Positions 15,229-27,770 of a stretch of DNA of 64,000 nt are shown piece by piece. The position numbers were made by a program, and so were the translations under genes. This stretch comes from Hemibagrus wyckioides. Lineage: Eukaryota; Chordata; Actinopteri; Siluriformes; Bagridae. The DNA is taken from the NCBI RefSeq assembly GCF_019097595.1, contig NC_080734.1, positions 14,059,392-14,123,391 on the forward strand, written 5' to 3'. Position 1 is the stretch's first letter. Each line of letters starts with the position of its first letter. The notes under the pieces are model-generated. The model ran no database searches. It was not told the origin of the DNA and saw only the letters and a program-made list of their open reading frames with translations.

Positions 15229-15411
15229 TAGGTATACAAAGGCACTGTTCATGTGTTCCACCTATTTGCACACATCTTGCATACATTATCGTAAAAGCGA
15301 CAAAGTATATAAAGATTGGTGTGTGCTTAGGAGACCTTTATAGTTATGTTGCAGTGCAAGAAAATCAACCGCTAATGAAATACAGCTCTTCAGATGTTGT
15401 GATTAAAGGGG

Positions 15412-15914
15412 TCAGAGGTCATTGCTGTCCTCGTCCATCTGAACAGTCTGCAGCTTGGCCAGCTCTTTTCCCTCCATGTCCAGATCACCACACACTCCGG
15501 GAGGGCCCTCACCAGTACTGGCAGGGGTCTCAAGATTGTCGGACAGGGGCAGCTGTGCTTCCTGTGCCCTGTAGTCTGAGGGCAGAGCTCCCCCAGTTTC
15601 CTGGAGGCCGCGGGCAGTGTGAGTCAGACCAGAGTGACCTTCTGTGCTAGAGAGCACAGAGGTGATAGCGGCTGTTGCTGCAGGGGCCAGGGGGCCGCCG
15701 TTGTTGGGTGAGTGGTTGAGGTTGGTGGAGAGAAAGAGGGATGCTGTGTAGCCCAAGTTGCCACTTTGATCTAGGGGCACACTGGAGGGATATGTGTACG
15801 CCACCCCAATGTCCAAAGGCTCCTGTTTGACGGCCTGGTTGAGCGTGTAGAGCAGGGGTTGGCCAGAGTGCTGAGACGAGTCACTGACCACCCCTTCCAG
15901 TGGAGCCGAGCCTG
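15412..15914 (-). CDS. six4: six4 exon 3 (C-terminus)
   Basis: This exon has 503 bases with its TGA at 15412-15414. The acceptor reads cccagcag, so splicing may start the exon at 15914 or 15911. It carries KQEPLD and the conserved C-terminal [18 protein letters not shown]. Confidence 0.94.
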
Positions 15915-18900
15915 CTGGGGGCGACAAACAGAACAAGACAATGTGAGCCACCACGCCCTGTCTGACCAAGCCGACCACAGGTTAATCCCCCAATACACAC
16001 CCTGGCCTAAATCCTGATGTACCCACCCTGATCTTTTTTTTCTGTGAGTTCTACTCTCTCTCTCCCCATGTTTTTCCCCATTTCAAACCCCCTTTTATAT
16101 CATGCTAACATCTTTGCAAGTACTTTCTGAAATATAAAATGAAACACCTTTTTCATTTTCTGTTTGCGGTTACATTCTCTATGATTTCCTTGTAACTCTA
16201 GAATGTAGCTCTTGGCACGTAACTCCCAGAGTGATAGACTACTGGCATGTGGCCAGGACATTTTCTTCCATTAGGCTTGCTGAATTGTCTGATAAATAAT
16301 CATACAGCGCCAGCCCCCCTCCTCTTACAATCTCAACCTCATATACTACAGGAACAGACACATTTTTTTAATATGTTTCTTGCTGCCAAAATGGGAAAGA
16401 ATCAGAACATAAACCAATATCTATAAAAATGCTTCCAAGGCATGCATATGTTTATGCAATCGATTATATTAGTGTATTTTCCTTTTGTTATAATAGGCTC
16501 TGTCATTCATATACAAGTCATTATGTCACAGACTTAAACACTGTTAAATGGAAAAGGCAACTGGAACGGCTGCTTCATATGTTTTGCAGTACTGGACATC
16601 AAAACCAATGTTTTATTGATTCATATTTTATTGGATTGCCTTAAAATTATGGGCAGAAGAAAAGAGGGTTTTGGCTAAACAATTTTAATATTGTCTTTTT
16701 TTAGTGGATCATTTAGGCTCAACTGTTTTCCTCCTAAATCAAAAGTTCAGCCAGGGGTGGGTTTGTTTTTATGTGGCTCGTAAACTGCATATTAAAGGAT
16801 AAAAAAGATGAGGGTTGTAGGGAGAGGGCAGCAGCACCCAGTTAGCCTTGCTGTTATTGATGTGGCTATAAAATATTCATGGAAAGAACCATTAGTGTGT
16901 GGTTAGGGCCATGGAGAGGAGGTGGGGATAATGTCATTGAGGCCTGTTATTTGTTGCAATCCTGAAGTCATCGCAAACTTGACCTGACCCCCACCCCATT
17001 CCTGCTTTATTTTATTCACAATACACTGCTCCTATTCCTAGTTCACAAGCATCTTTTACAAATCCCTGAACCACTGATCTCTGTATAGAACAAAGCATAG
17101 TGTCTGATGTTAGAACAATGAAGACCAGATAATATTCTGTCGTAATATACTCCAGAGTATTGATACAATTAGCTTAGGTCTGGTGTGAAGTCTGTGCCAA
17201 CTGTTGTCCACACACAGGGGAGAGAAGAAACAAAGAAGCTTAATGTCTAAATTGATCTTTTGTACATAAGCTTCTACTATTGAATAGATGTGGTATAGCA
17301 TGGTGCCCAGCCCTTCTCCTGAAGTTCCAGTTGTATCCACCAATTTCTAACATTTATCAAGGGAGATAGACACAAATTCATAACAAAATAATTCTATATG
17401 TCATATTATATTATATTATATTATATTATATTATATTATATTATATTATATTATATTATATTATATTATATTATATTATATTATATTATATTATATCATA
17501 TCATATTATATTAGACAGTCTGGAAAGTCATAATAGTGTCAGGTATTTTAAAAGCAGCTGAAAAGTATGTGCTATATTTGCCCACAACATATCTGTGCAG
17601 TGGTTAAACGTCTAAAATACTTTTCTCCTACCGTGAGAGGGTGCTGTAGAAGATGATGGTAGCAATAAAGGAGGAAGGCCCAGGTTGTTCTCAACCCCAG
17701 GAAGGTTGACCATGCTGTAGTTGCTGAGGTGAGGAGCTCCAGAGGGAGAGGAGGAAGAAGGTGTGGTGGTGGCAAAGGTGACGACTGAAGGCACTGCTCC
17801 ATGTTCTGTATGAGAACCCAGAGACTGCATACCTTCTAGTTTTCCAACTGCAGTTTCTAGAGCCCCCATTGAATAAGATGCATAAGACACAGATGAGCCA
17901 CCCAGTAGCCTCTCTTGAGCATGGGAGACCCTCTGAGTATCGAAGGTCAAGAAGTGGCTACTTGTGGCTCCAAGTCCATTCAGGAGACTGTTGCTGCCAT
18001 GTGATTGAACATATGCTCCACCATTAAGATAGTGAGAGTTGGCGTTTGTCAGGTCACCATTGAAACCCATTCCTGGAGCAAGTGGAGACATTTTGGCATC
18101 TCCAATCTGCTGGATGACAGTGGTGGCACCATCGGAGTATGCGACAGCAGGACTAGTACCGAGAGCAACTGAACCAGCAGAGCCACTAGATAGAGGACGA
18201 GGAGAAAGCTCATCCTGTCCTTTACTGGACTCATCCTCTGTGCTATGATTGCCATCTGATTCACTGCAAGAAACAAGAGCGTTTTTTTTTATGCAGCCTA
18301 CTTTAAACATGCACTTTATTAGGGACTTTTAAGATTGTTACTTAGTCCCAAAAAAATGTCTAGTGATAATGCAGTACAGATTCATGCATAAAATTTTCAC
18401 ATTAAACAGGTACAGTACATTCATAAGGGTTGCAGTGGTACATGCTGTTGCTGTGCTTTTTTTATTCGCCTTAGTATATGCAAAGTTTGCACACATTCAT
18501 ATTCATTTTATTTCAGTTCCGACTTTGTGCTTCCTTTACAATTGCCACTTGTTAGTTCTACAATGCTGGTAAATGATACATCCCAGGAATGGCTTAAAAT
18601 GGGAGTTTTGTTTTCCCATTAAATCTCAAACTGTAATATTTTGAGCGGTATTTATATGTAGACAATTAAAACTGAAATGTGAAGATAAACATAAGCAGGA
18701 TGAAGCGTGGAAAAGCATTTCTTGGGTGCCTTTACATCTAACAGGCCTATTCTCTTCTGATATGGGCTTATATTCCCTTCAATAATTGATGTTAATCCAT
18801 CCCTCCTAATCATCTCTGCCTAAAATACTATGCATCTTTTGTAACACTGGTACATGGTAAGCCCAAAAAATGTATGAATACAGCAATGAATATTCTTGAA

Positions 18901-20865
18901 ATTTAGTAGATTATTTGTCTATTTAAATTGATGCTTGTTGTTGCTCTTCTGTCAAGGGAATGTGGAACATAAATTTGAACATTTGGCACCTCTAAGAGTG
19001 ACTTTTTGTCCTAGGGGCAGCAAACAAATAAAAGGCTGTGAGCATTTGGCAGACTTGGAGTCTCCTTACTGACTCTGACAGCTGTGGATACACTAAGTAC
19101 AACCAACAAACTATCCAATTATCTTCAGCCTACATGGCACACTAGGTTTTTCCATATAAAAGATACGCTTGTATATAGAGCAAAATTCACAGTAGATGAC
19201 GATTTACAGATTTCGCCTAGATACATACGACCTCTTAGAGAATTTAAGCCCAGGTATTCAGCTGGCTCTACAGTTTTTGCTTGTGTAAATGGATTATTCA
19301 GTGCGGAACACCTTCGTGTCTTCTCATCGCTGACGCGCACGGAAAAAGTCTAACCTCCCTTATTTACAAGACTATACTATTAATGATAAAAAGCAACCCA
19401 AGACATGGGCGTGGGTGGAGTGAGAAATTAGTTATTTTTGTTGTCAGCCGAGTCGCCTGAGTGTCAGTATGTCACAGGGACCAGGTGCATTTAGGGAGTT
19501 GCATGTGTACTTAGTTTACACACGCACGCACGTACGCACACATTTACACACACACACACGCACACAGCGGACACAGTATCCACAGCAGGAGATAAAGGCC
19601 TAATGGATAGATCTCCTCGAATGATTAGCAGGGAGGAGAAGACAATAGGTTTAAAATCTACAAACAAACACACAATCAGTATGTTAAATTCATATAGATT
19701 CATATCTAAAGTGCCACTCGTTTCGTTGGAAGCAGGCAAACATTCAGATGTCCCTGAAAAATCATAATGCTCTGGCTAATCTAACATCAGTTATACCATC
19801 GTCGTGTATGCTTTAATGGGAGCTCAGCGATATCAGAATTTTTCCCGCGGGCTTTCTGTTTCTTTGCCCTTGAGCATGCCGCGCGCTCTGCCATTCTTAA
19901 AAACGACACCTCACTTGAACGGCAAGAGCTTCGTATTTCAAAACAATGTGAAAGTGTGTGTATGTGTGTTCATTCACAATGACCACTGCTGGGACAAGAT
20001 GCGTATGCATCCTAATGCGAAAGGAAGAAGTAAAAAAGCTGAAGAATCCCTGTCTGTTCAGGGACATCATCTTAGAGTGGATGCGAGTGCTACGCAAAGA
20101 TAAGAAAGTTGCAGCGTTGTTCCGAATGTACTTTAAAAGTGCTTCGTACCTTTTAGACTGCGCTTCTGATGGATTCCGGTCCCGCTGTCTCCTGTTTTTG
20201 AACCAGTTGCTGACCTGCGTCAAAGAAAGTCCCGTGATTTTGGCGAGGTTCCGTTTCTCCGCCGGTGACGGGTAACGGTTGCGCTTGTACATGTCCTTGA
20301 GCGCGTTCCTCGACCTCTCCTTGAAGCAGTACACGGTTTCTTCGCCGTCCCAGATGGTGCGCGGCAGCGGATACTTCCTGCGCAGTCGGTATTTGTCCAC
20401 GGCGCCCAGCGGCCTGCCGCGTGCTTTCTCCGCCTCGGTGTAGCGCGCCTTGTACCACATGTCCTGCAGGGATGAGTGGTTGCACGGGCTGAAGTTGTGG
20501 TTCTCTAAGATGCAGTAGAGCTCCTGGTAGCGCGCCTGATGGAACGCTACTATGGCCTGCGCCTTAAGGATGCTCTCGTTGCCGCGCAGCAGCTCACTCT
20601 GCGGTAGCGACCATAAGAAGCGAGCAAGGCGCTCCACATTGCCGCCCTGCAGCAGTGCCTCACACACACACGCCACTTGTTCCGGTGAGAACGCAAGAGA
20701 AGCCGGTGCGCATTCAACTGCCACCGCCGCCGAGCCAGAGTTCTCCATGGGCAAACCGGCCGGATCGAGCGTGGCCAGCTTGACACTCCCCCGAGTGTCC
20801 AGTGCCCTCGAGCTCTCCCTCTTGATCTCATCGGCGCCAATCACCTCACTCGAGGAAGAAGACAT
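15412..20865 (-). CDS. six4: Homeobox protein SIX4 (three exons, complete CDS)
   Basis: The CDS joins 20865-20150, 18263-17632 and 15914-15412 and encodes 616 residues. Residues about 57-165 form the SIX domain. Residues about 168-229 form the homeodomain with [10 protein letters not shown]. Next comes the SIX4 signature [14 protein letters not shown] across the first junction. The long Ser/Thr-rich activation region ends [19 protein letters not shown], closely matching the C-terminus of vertebrate SIX4. Human SIX4 is 781 residues, so this fish form is shorter in the activation region. Splice phases agree at both junctions. The start is the ATG at 20865, with an N-terminal Ser run as expected. 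SIX4 is a nuclear DNA-binding factor that binds Eya and acts with SIX1 in myogenesis. Its last acceptor is a NAGNAG, giving a possible one-Ala variant. The teleost ohnolog letter is not assigned. Confidence 0.97.
17402..17513. repeat. (ATATT)n pentanucleotide tandem repeat in six4 intron 2
   Basis: This is about 22 units of a 5-bp ATATT repeat, ending about 120 bp downstream of the six4 exon 2 donor in transcript order. Confidence 0.95.
17632..18263 (-). CDS. six4: six4 exon 2
   Basis: This exon has 632 bases. The acceptor is cttgcag|TGAATCAG and the donor CTCACG|gtagga. It encodes [15 protein letters not shown] and a Ser/Gly/Thr-rich activation region. Confidence 0.94.
18264..20149 (-). other. 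six4: six4 intron 1
   Basis: This 1,886-bp GT-AG intron holds a (CA)n-rich patch near 19520-19567 and otherwise non-repetitive sequence. An 89-codon open frame at 19084-19353 shows no family resemblance and no splice support. Confidence 0.85.
20150..20865 (-). CDS. six4: six4 exon 1 (SIX domain and homeodomain)
   Basis: This exon has 716 coding bases (238 codons plus 2 nt). It starts at the ATG at 20865-20863 and ends AAAAG|gtacga. It is CpG-rich, like the six4 promoter next to it. Confidence 0.96.
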
Positions 20866-21079
20866 GTTTTTTTTTCACGTGTCCTTGGTGGTGAGTCACT
20901 CCTCCGGGTTTCGTGGGCAGCAGTACATTCGGAAGATCGGGTTTCACCCCTCCATCTGAGCGCGATCAGGTGTCCGGTCGCCGCGCAGAGAGAATAAAGA
21001 TCTTAGTTTCAGAGCTCCAGCGCGAGTTTAACTCTGCAGTCCGTATGGGAAAGGGGGTCCGAACAGTCGCACGCCCGCC

Positions 21080-21085
21080 GATTGG
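21080..21085 (-). promoter_or_regulatory. six4: CCAAT box upstream of six4
   Basis: The minus strand reads CCAATC inside a CpG-rich stretch (about 20900-21200), some 215 nt upstream of the six4 ATG. A TATATA-like string sits at about 21213-21219, further upstream than usual for a TATA box. Confidence 0.4.
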
Positions 21086-22081
21086 CCGCCTCGAGCTCCG
21101 CGGGGGAGGAGCGTGTGAGATCGAGAGACAAATGTTTGCGCTCACAGAAGCACGCGTGTTGTATCAACGCAGCGACTACCTGCACTAAGGTGATCACGGG
21201 GGCGGCACGCTTCTATATACACAAACTTTGCTCATACAGGTCGGGGAATACGTCCTTTTGAGGAATGTAATTCCATTCTATTCAGCTTCATTAAATTATT
21301 CATTCATTACCTTAATAACATTTATTTACATGCAATATGCAATAACGTCTAAGAACAATCATTTGTTGCCTCTCTGTGTATTTGTTTATTTGTCGTTGGT
21401 CCTTTTTAATTTGACTGCGTTGTGCTGTTCACTGGAAACTTGGTTGTGTATGAGCCAGCAACCGCAACAGCTGACGGAGCCCCCAGAAGCCTCTAGCAAA
21501 AAACGGAGGACAGTTTGACACGAGTGCCTCCTAAAATTAAACCCAGCAATGCTGCAAATACCTGGCATCAGCTTTGTGCACTGAGAGGCATTCACATGCT
21601 TTTTGATATGGAGGTGGCCACCAGTGTACATGGCCTAAGGTATCCCTGCTTAGTGAGTGAAGCAACAATCCAACTATTTCTAAGCAATTAGTCACTGTCA
21701 TAAGAGCATCTTGATTGACACATACAGGCATAGCACAGTTGTGGAATCAGTCACTCCCTGGAGCAACCATTTAGTATTCATATTCAGTGTTGTCCCTATA
21801 GAGTTTTTTTTTTTTTTTAAAAAAAAGCATTAAATAATCCCATTGTGATATGTAATGGCGGTACATGTTTTGAGGTAAGTATGTTGCTGTTGATGATTGT
21901 CAGATTTAAGAATCTTTATGTGGTGTTTGAAAGTGTGCTGGCAAGTTGAATTGTGTATGCTATAGGCACTGAGAGCTCTTGCCAATTCAGCCCCCCTCTG
22001 TGCCCAATGCTGTCCTGAGGATCAGCAGATGAGCCAAAACACATGTTATAAATTTGTCAAAATGAGTCGGTTCTATGGAGT

Positions 22082-22119
22082 GAGAGAGAGAGCGAGAGAG
22101 AGAGAGAGAGAGAGAGAGA
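22082..22119. repeat. (GA)n microsatellite
   Basis: This is about 38 bp of GA repeats with one GC interruption. Confidence 0.95.
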
Positions 22120-22728
22120 AACAGGAAGTCAGGCAGACCTGCTTTTAAGCAGACTATCCTACCCAGAAACATTATGAACATAAATGACAATGAGTCTTAG
22201 CTTTTTTTTTTTTTTTTATAAAGTCAGATTTTCCTATTTTGCTATTTGTTATTAATTGGGGTTAGTCCTCCAATGTCATTGTTTGCAGTTGTTTTTTGTG
22301 CCTGCATGTGGTCTTCACAGCTGTTACCAAGTCATTCACATGTATGTTCATGCTGGACAGTGATTTTTTTTTTCTGCAATGTGAGTGTGTCCGTTTTATT
22401 GCTATTGGCATATCCACATGTCCAACACTGCAACCATGAATGGGCTCTTTGTGGTCCGGCCAGCACAGAGCCATGACCGTCCCCAACCCCAACGCAACCT
22501 TCACCCTTTTCTCCATATGTTCCCCATCCATCTGAACCTGGGCCTGAGGGCTACCACCAAACACCTGCCCTGGTTCACCCACAACAAAGACCCTTCTTCA
22601 CAAAGCATAGATGAGCTAACATGCATGATGACTGGTGGGCTTGTGAATGAGGCAGAAAATCAACAGCAGCAACTTGCATGAAGTTTGTTAGTAAACACTT
22701 TGAGAAACCCATAGCTCAGCTCTTGGGA

Positions 22729-22756
22729 TGTGTGTGTGTGTGTGTGTGTGTGTGTG
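22729..22756. repeat. (TG)n microsatellite
   Basis: This is about 28 bp of TG repeats. Confidence 0.95.
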
Positions 22757-23440
22757 TTCTTTGTCAGTTTCCCCTATGTCTGGTTTGACCAGTCTTTGCC
22801 TGTTTTTTTTCTCTTTTTTTCTGTTTCTCATGTAGTGTCAGAATGTTATCTATGAAATCAATGTGCAAAATGCCGTTGATTCAATTTTGATGTCGAGTTT
22901 CAAGTGGAATGTAATCAAAACAACCATGGTAAGGTCTTTTCAATAATCACTGCCTATTTCTTACAGTTACAGTTTCAGTTACGGATACATTTAGGAAATT
23001 ATGCCATAAAAACTGGGGTTCCCTGCCTTAGTAAATATTTAGTAAAATTATGAATAGAAGCATTTAAGCATTCCAAAAACTCTGTTTGGAAATTAACAGG
23101 CAATATAAATTTTCACTCAGTTGCACTCATTGTCCTTTCTACACAAGGTAAGAAAGGCAGAAGGCTCATTCTCCATCCAACGTATTGTTTTGTTGTCATA
23201 GTCATGAGGGCTAATCTGTTAAGAATTGGACTGTTGTATTTTCTGTTGACTATTAACACATTATCCATACCACCTCCTTAACCACATAATATGTATGACA
23301 TGTTAGCTAGCTTCTGCTTATAAAAAATACTTGCTGTAGGAACTCCCCCCAGGATCCTGCCAGCTTAATCCATGACTTTAGAATCAGAGTCTGTAGAATA
23401 GGCATGTGTTTTATCTGTCACTTACTGCTGGAGGGAAAGA

Positions 23441-23441
<1 letters not shown>

Positions 23442-23509
<68 letters not shown>

Positions 23510-23529
23510 GCTCTCTCTCTCGCTCTCTC
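23442..23529. repeat. (CT)n microsatellite
   Basis: This is about 88 bp of near-pure CT with a few CG and TT interruptions, the longest polypyrimidine tract in the intergenic region. Confidence 0.95.
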
Positions 23530-25202
23530 AGTGTGATTGACAATTGTGAATGACTGAGTTACCTGGAAGAAAGATCTTTTGTTCTTGACTGCTGAAAGAT
23601 TACTCTTCTTATTGCTAGGATTAATCATTATCACTCATTGTGCTGTTTGAAGTATCTGTCAAACAACACCTCGCCTATTGTGACTTGTTTTTCTACTCTA
23701 TTACCTACTTTAAATGCTACTTTAATTTCAATAAATCGGTCCTTTAGTGCAAAGAATTGGCTATCAACACATTGAATATAATAATATTAATATCAAAATC
23801 ATTTATATTATATACACATGATTGCTTGGCTGTGATTCTAAATCATTAACCAATTAGATTCAGAATGGTGACGTACAAATATAGTAGGCCACATTCAGAC
23901 CTACAGTATATCAAAATCATTGTTCTGATAAAATCAAGCTAGAATATTTTAATTCTACACCCCTCCCTTGTGGTAGGTCACCTTTTGGTTTGATGACAAT
24001 GCTGTGTTTTGTAGTGCCAACAAACCTTCCATTCCCAGGCCCCCTCAGCGCAGGGTGTGTCTTTTTGCCCTGTGTACTGTCAACAACACACACTCTCACA
24101 GAACAGCTTCATCACCTCACATCACCTCACATCACGTCAACGAGAGATTCTATTTAATCAATAAAATAAAGCAAAGAAATCTCTATTCGATACTCATTTA
24201 AATGCTATTATCTAGTTGAAAACTCTATCTATGGTCATATCTTAACCTTAGCCAGTCAGGTTTTGTCCTATTTAGTGATAATTTATGATGCCATCAGTCT
24301 TCAGAAAAGCCCCTAGGTAGTTTTTTTCTGTGCATTTTTTCCTGACAAGTTTTGAAAAAAAAAATCCAGAATTTTATTTTAATAAATTATTAATGACACC
24401 TTTAACGGCTGACTAATTTTTCATATCAAATACCTGACTAGTGAAGGGGGTCAACTACCATTTGTCTCTTTTACATATGTTTAAAGCCACTATAGCTATG
24501 AATGACAAAGTATAATATTCTGGGGAATGAAAACAAAAATTAGGAGTGACAATTTTCAACAAATAAATTTCAGAAGAAGCAAATATTTTGTTAAAATAAA
24601 GCTGTTTCACCAAATATTTGAAACAATGCATGTAATATTTAAAGCATAAAAACTGTAAATATTTTATTTGTAAAATAATCTTACTAATATAACAATATAT
24701 AAATATATATACATATAAATAATATGTTATAATATGTTATTAATATGAAATTAATGTATTGTATTTCCCCATCATTATTGTTTGCCACTAAATAATTTAC
24801 AATACATTTTGAATTCAATTTATAACAAAAGGGTGGTCTCTGAAATGTGCTCAGATTTATGAGATATACGATCATCTTCACTGATTCTCTTGATTAATTT
24901 CAGAGCTAAATATATTACTTTGATATTTTACTTTGTAATAAAATAACCTATTGTTGTATGGTGCCATTATTTTACTCAAATTACCTGAAATACTTAACGG
25001 TTACAATTATAGCAGGATACAAATAAAAGTTATTTCATTAGAACGACATCTTTAACACGATACTTTTCAATAGACTGTTTGTAATCACAATTAAATATGT
25101 AGTTTGAAATAAAGTAGGTTGTAAATCAGCAGTCCATAATATGCATAAGATGACAATGGCACGAAGATTGTGTTGAGTATGACATATTATTGTGTGCACA
25201 TG

Positions 25203-25211
25203 CAAACACAC

Positions 25212-25251
<40 letters not shown>

Positions 25252-25264
25252 ACACACACACATA
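25203..25264. repeat. (CA)n microsatellite
   Basis: This is an imperfect CA run interrupted by CATA. Confidence 0.95.
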
Positions 25265-27524
25265 CAAACTGTGGATAAAGAGCTCTTTGTGGTTCTTGTT
25301 GTCTCTTGTAATTACTTTCAAACAAGCCTCAGTCTTGCTCAGTGAGGGGTCTTTACTCTGAGCCAAGAGCTTTGCCTTATGCTGTGTTTGCAAGTCTAAT
25401 GCTCCACTGACAGCCAAGCTTTAAAAAGATAGATGGATGATGGAAAGATAGAGGGATGGATAAGAGATGGACAAAGGGGCAGACCTGCAGATCTTACATC
25501 AACACCTACCCCTCATTTGTCTCTTTTTTCAGACATCTCCCTCTTCACACAAGTCGACTGGAAGTAGTGTATAAAGAATTTGATGAAGTGCATACAGTAG
25601 GTTTTCCTCCAGTCTGAATGCTCTGAATGTGGGAACTCTTATCTTCTTATCTTATCAAGGTGTGTGTGTGTGTGTGTATGCGTGTGCATGTGTGTGGATA
25701 GGGGCTGCTGCTGAAGCTTCAGTGATGAGAAGTGTGCACTGTCAGGTTTTTTGCTCTTACTGGCACAGTGAATCTTCTGCCCTCGTGAGCCCCTCAGCTG
25801 GCCATGGGCCAACTTCTTTCACAGGTGTTTACCTTTCATTGTTCACACCATGTAGTTCATAGTTAGATTGTATCTAGAAAAGGTGCTTTTAAAACCCTCA
25901 TACAAATGATATGGTGAGTAAAAATAGAAATATCAAATGATTCAGGTATCTAAGTATGTTTGTAGCTTGCAGGTGCTCTGAGAGAAAGCGACAGTATTTT
26001 AGGTCTTAGCGATCCTTAGTAATGTTTAAGAAATGATCTGAAATCATTTTTTCTAAAACCAAAATGGAAATACACATGAATCAGCTATGAAAAGAAATGT
26101 GCAAATCTCCACACCAGTGTATTCAGCTGTTTTCTCTTTTTCACTCTGCCTGTCAATTTTACCTGCCTACAACTCCATGTAGAACAAAGCTACCTTTAAA
26201 AAAAAAAAACGTTTACGGTTAATATATTTGTTTGTGTCTTTATAACAAAATTTGGTGAAAATAAGCGGAGAAAATATAAATTTAAAAAATCACCCTAAAT
26301 ACCACGATCTTTATAACTAACATGAAATCCTCCAAAAATATTTAATATAATTTTTATTATAATCTGAGCAAATATTTTTTGTTGAAATTTCATGTCAGTC
26401 TATTTTCAATTTTCATATTGTTTTAATTGTATTACTCACAATGCCAGTCCTAACAATGCTACCACAATGCCTAACCTGCTGATAGACGAGCCAGTGAAAA
26501 TTCATCTCTAATTAAAGAGTCTGCTGCAGCAGGACTTTAGTCATTTAGTTGTCCAGCTCTCTCAGCTCCTTCTATACAGATCACTTGCATGTTAATACTA
26601 ACATTACTGCATGCACTTCATCTCAACTAAACAGAATCTGATGTAACTCAGCACAACTGCATCATTTAGCTGCAATGCGTTTTGGGACTTTAGGTGTAGA
26701 GATGAGTTTCTGCACTATACTTCTGCATTGCATTTTGCATTAGTAACATTTTATGTCCCTGGAAAAGGTAGAGAAAAGAAATTTGCTCATTTGTTATCTT
26801 CTCTGTTTGAGATTGTTGATGTTTATTTCTCAGCAACCACTGACAGCCAGATATTCAACAACCACTGACAACCACTAATTATTCATGGGAACAGTGAAAA
26901 TATACAACTAACCAACAAATAATCATCAGAATCACAAAACACATAACAATTATCTTCATATTTAATGTGTGTTTTCCTGTTAATGGCGTTTTTCTTAAAT
27001 AGTGAAGCCATAAAATGTTGGATTTATAATTAGGGAAGAGTTGTAGGTACTAGAACATACTATGTCCTCACTTTACTGAAAAAAATATCATCTTAGCAAG
27101 TAAAAATATCTTGACTGTAGTTAAATATATCTAATAATTCCATAAAACAAAATAAATGATTGTAGCCTGTTTCTCCATGCTCAAAATTGTCTTGTTTTTT
27201 TTTTGTTTTTGTTTTTTTTGGTAGATTTAAAACAATAATTATTTATTTTAAAGTTATAAATTATCTGTTATTCTATACATTTTATTTATATTAACCTTAT
27301 ATGATTATTCGATTTATAATCTCATCATTACCTTATCATTTTCGTTACCACTCACCTGTTTCAAAATCACAGACTTGTCAGACAGAACAAATGGTTACAC
27401 ATGAGATCCTGAGAATATTTCCTTTCTCGATTACTTTCTCTCTTAGCATCCACATAAAATGTGTAAGTATACTTTGATAGGAATAGGTCTTCAGCTTTGT
27501 CAGATGAATATAATTTTACTGTTA

Positions 27525-27770
27525 GGGAGCACGGTAGATTTAGTGGGTAACCTTCCAGGGATGGGATTCAATGTGTGTGTGGAATATGCATGCCCTTCCC
27601 TTGCTTTGGAGAGCTCTAACAGGTACTCCAGTTTTCTCAATGCTAAGCTGATTAGCATCTCTAAACTGTCTATAGTGTTTGTGCAATTGTGCCCTGCAAT
27701 GGACTGGCACCCTTTCCTAGGTCACTGCAACCCTCCACTTGGATTAAGGGTTTGGAAAATGAATGAAGAG
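27525..27770 (+). repeat. Dispersed fish repeat remnant (SINE/MITE-like)
   Basis: The order of motifs (GGAGCACGGTAGATTTAGTG near the start; GTGTGGAATATGCATG; CTCCAGTTTTCTCAA; CCTGCAATGGACTGGCACC; then GGTTTGGAAAATGAATGAA at the end) matches a very common teleost dispersed repeat in degraded form. It encodes nothing. The family name is not assigned. Confidence 0.5.

Noticed and set aside
19084..19353. 89-codon open frame in six4 intron 1
   Set aside because: It has no family resemblance and lies inside a well-defined intron.
21228..21518. 96-codon open frame next to the six4 promoter
   Set aside because: It is hydrophobic, low in complexity and unlike any known protein, with no splice partner.
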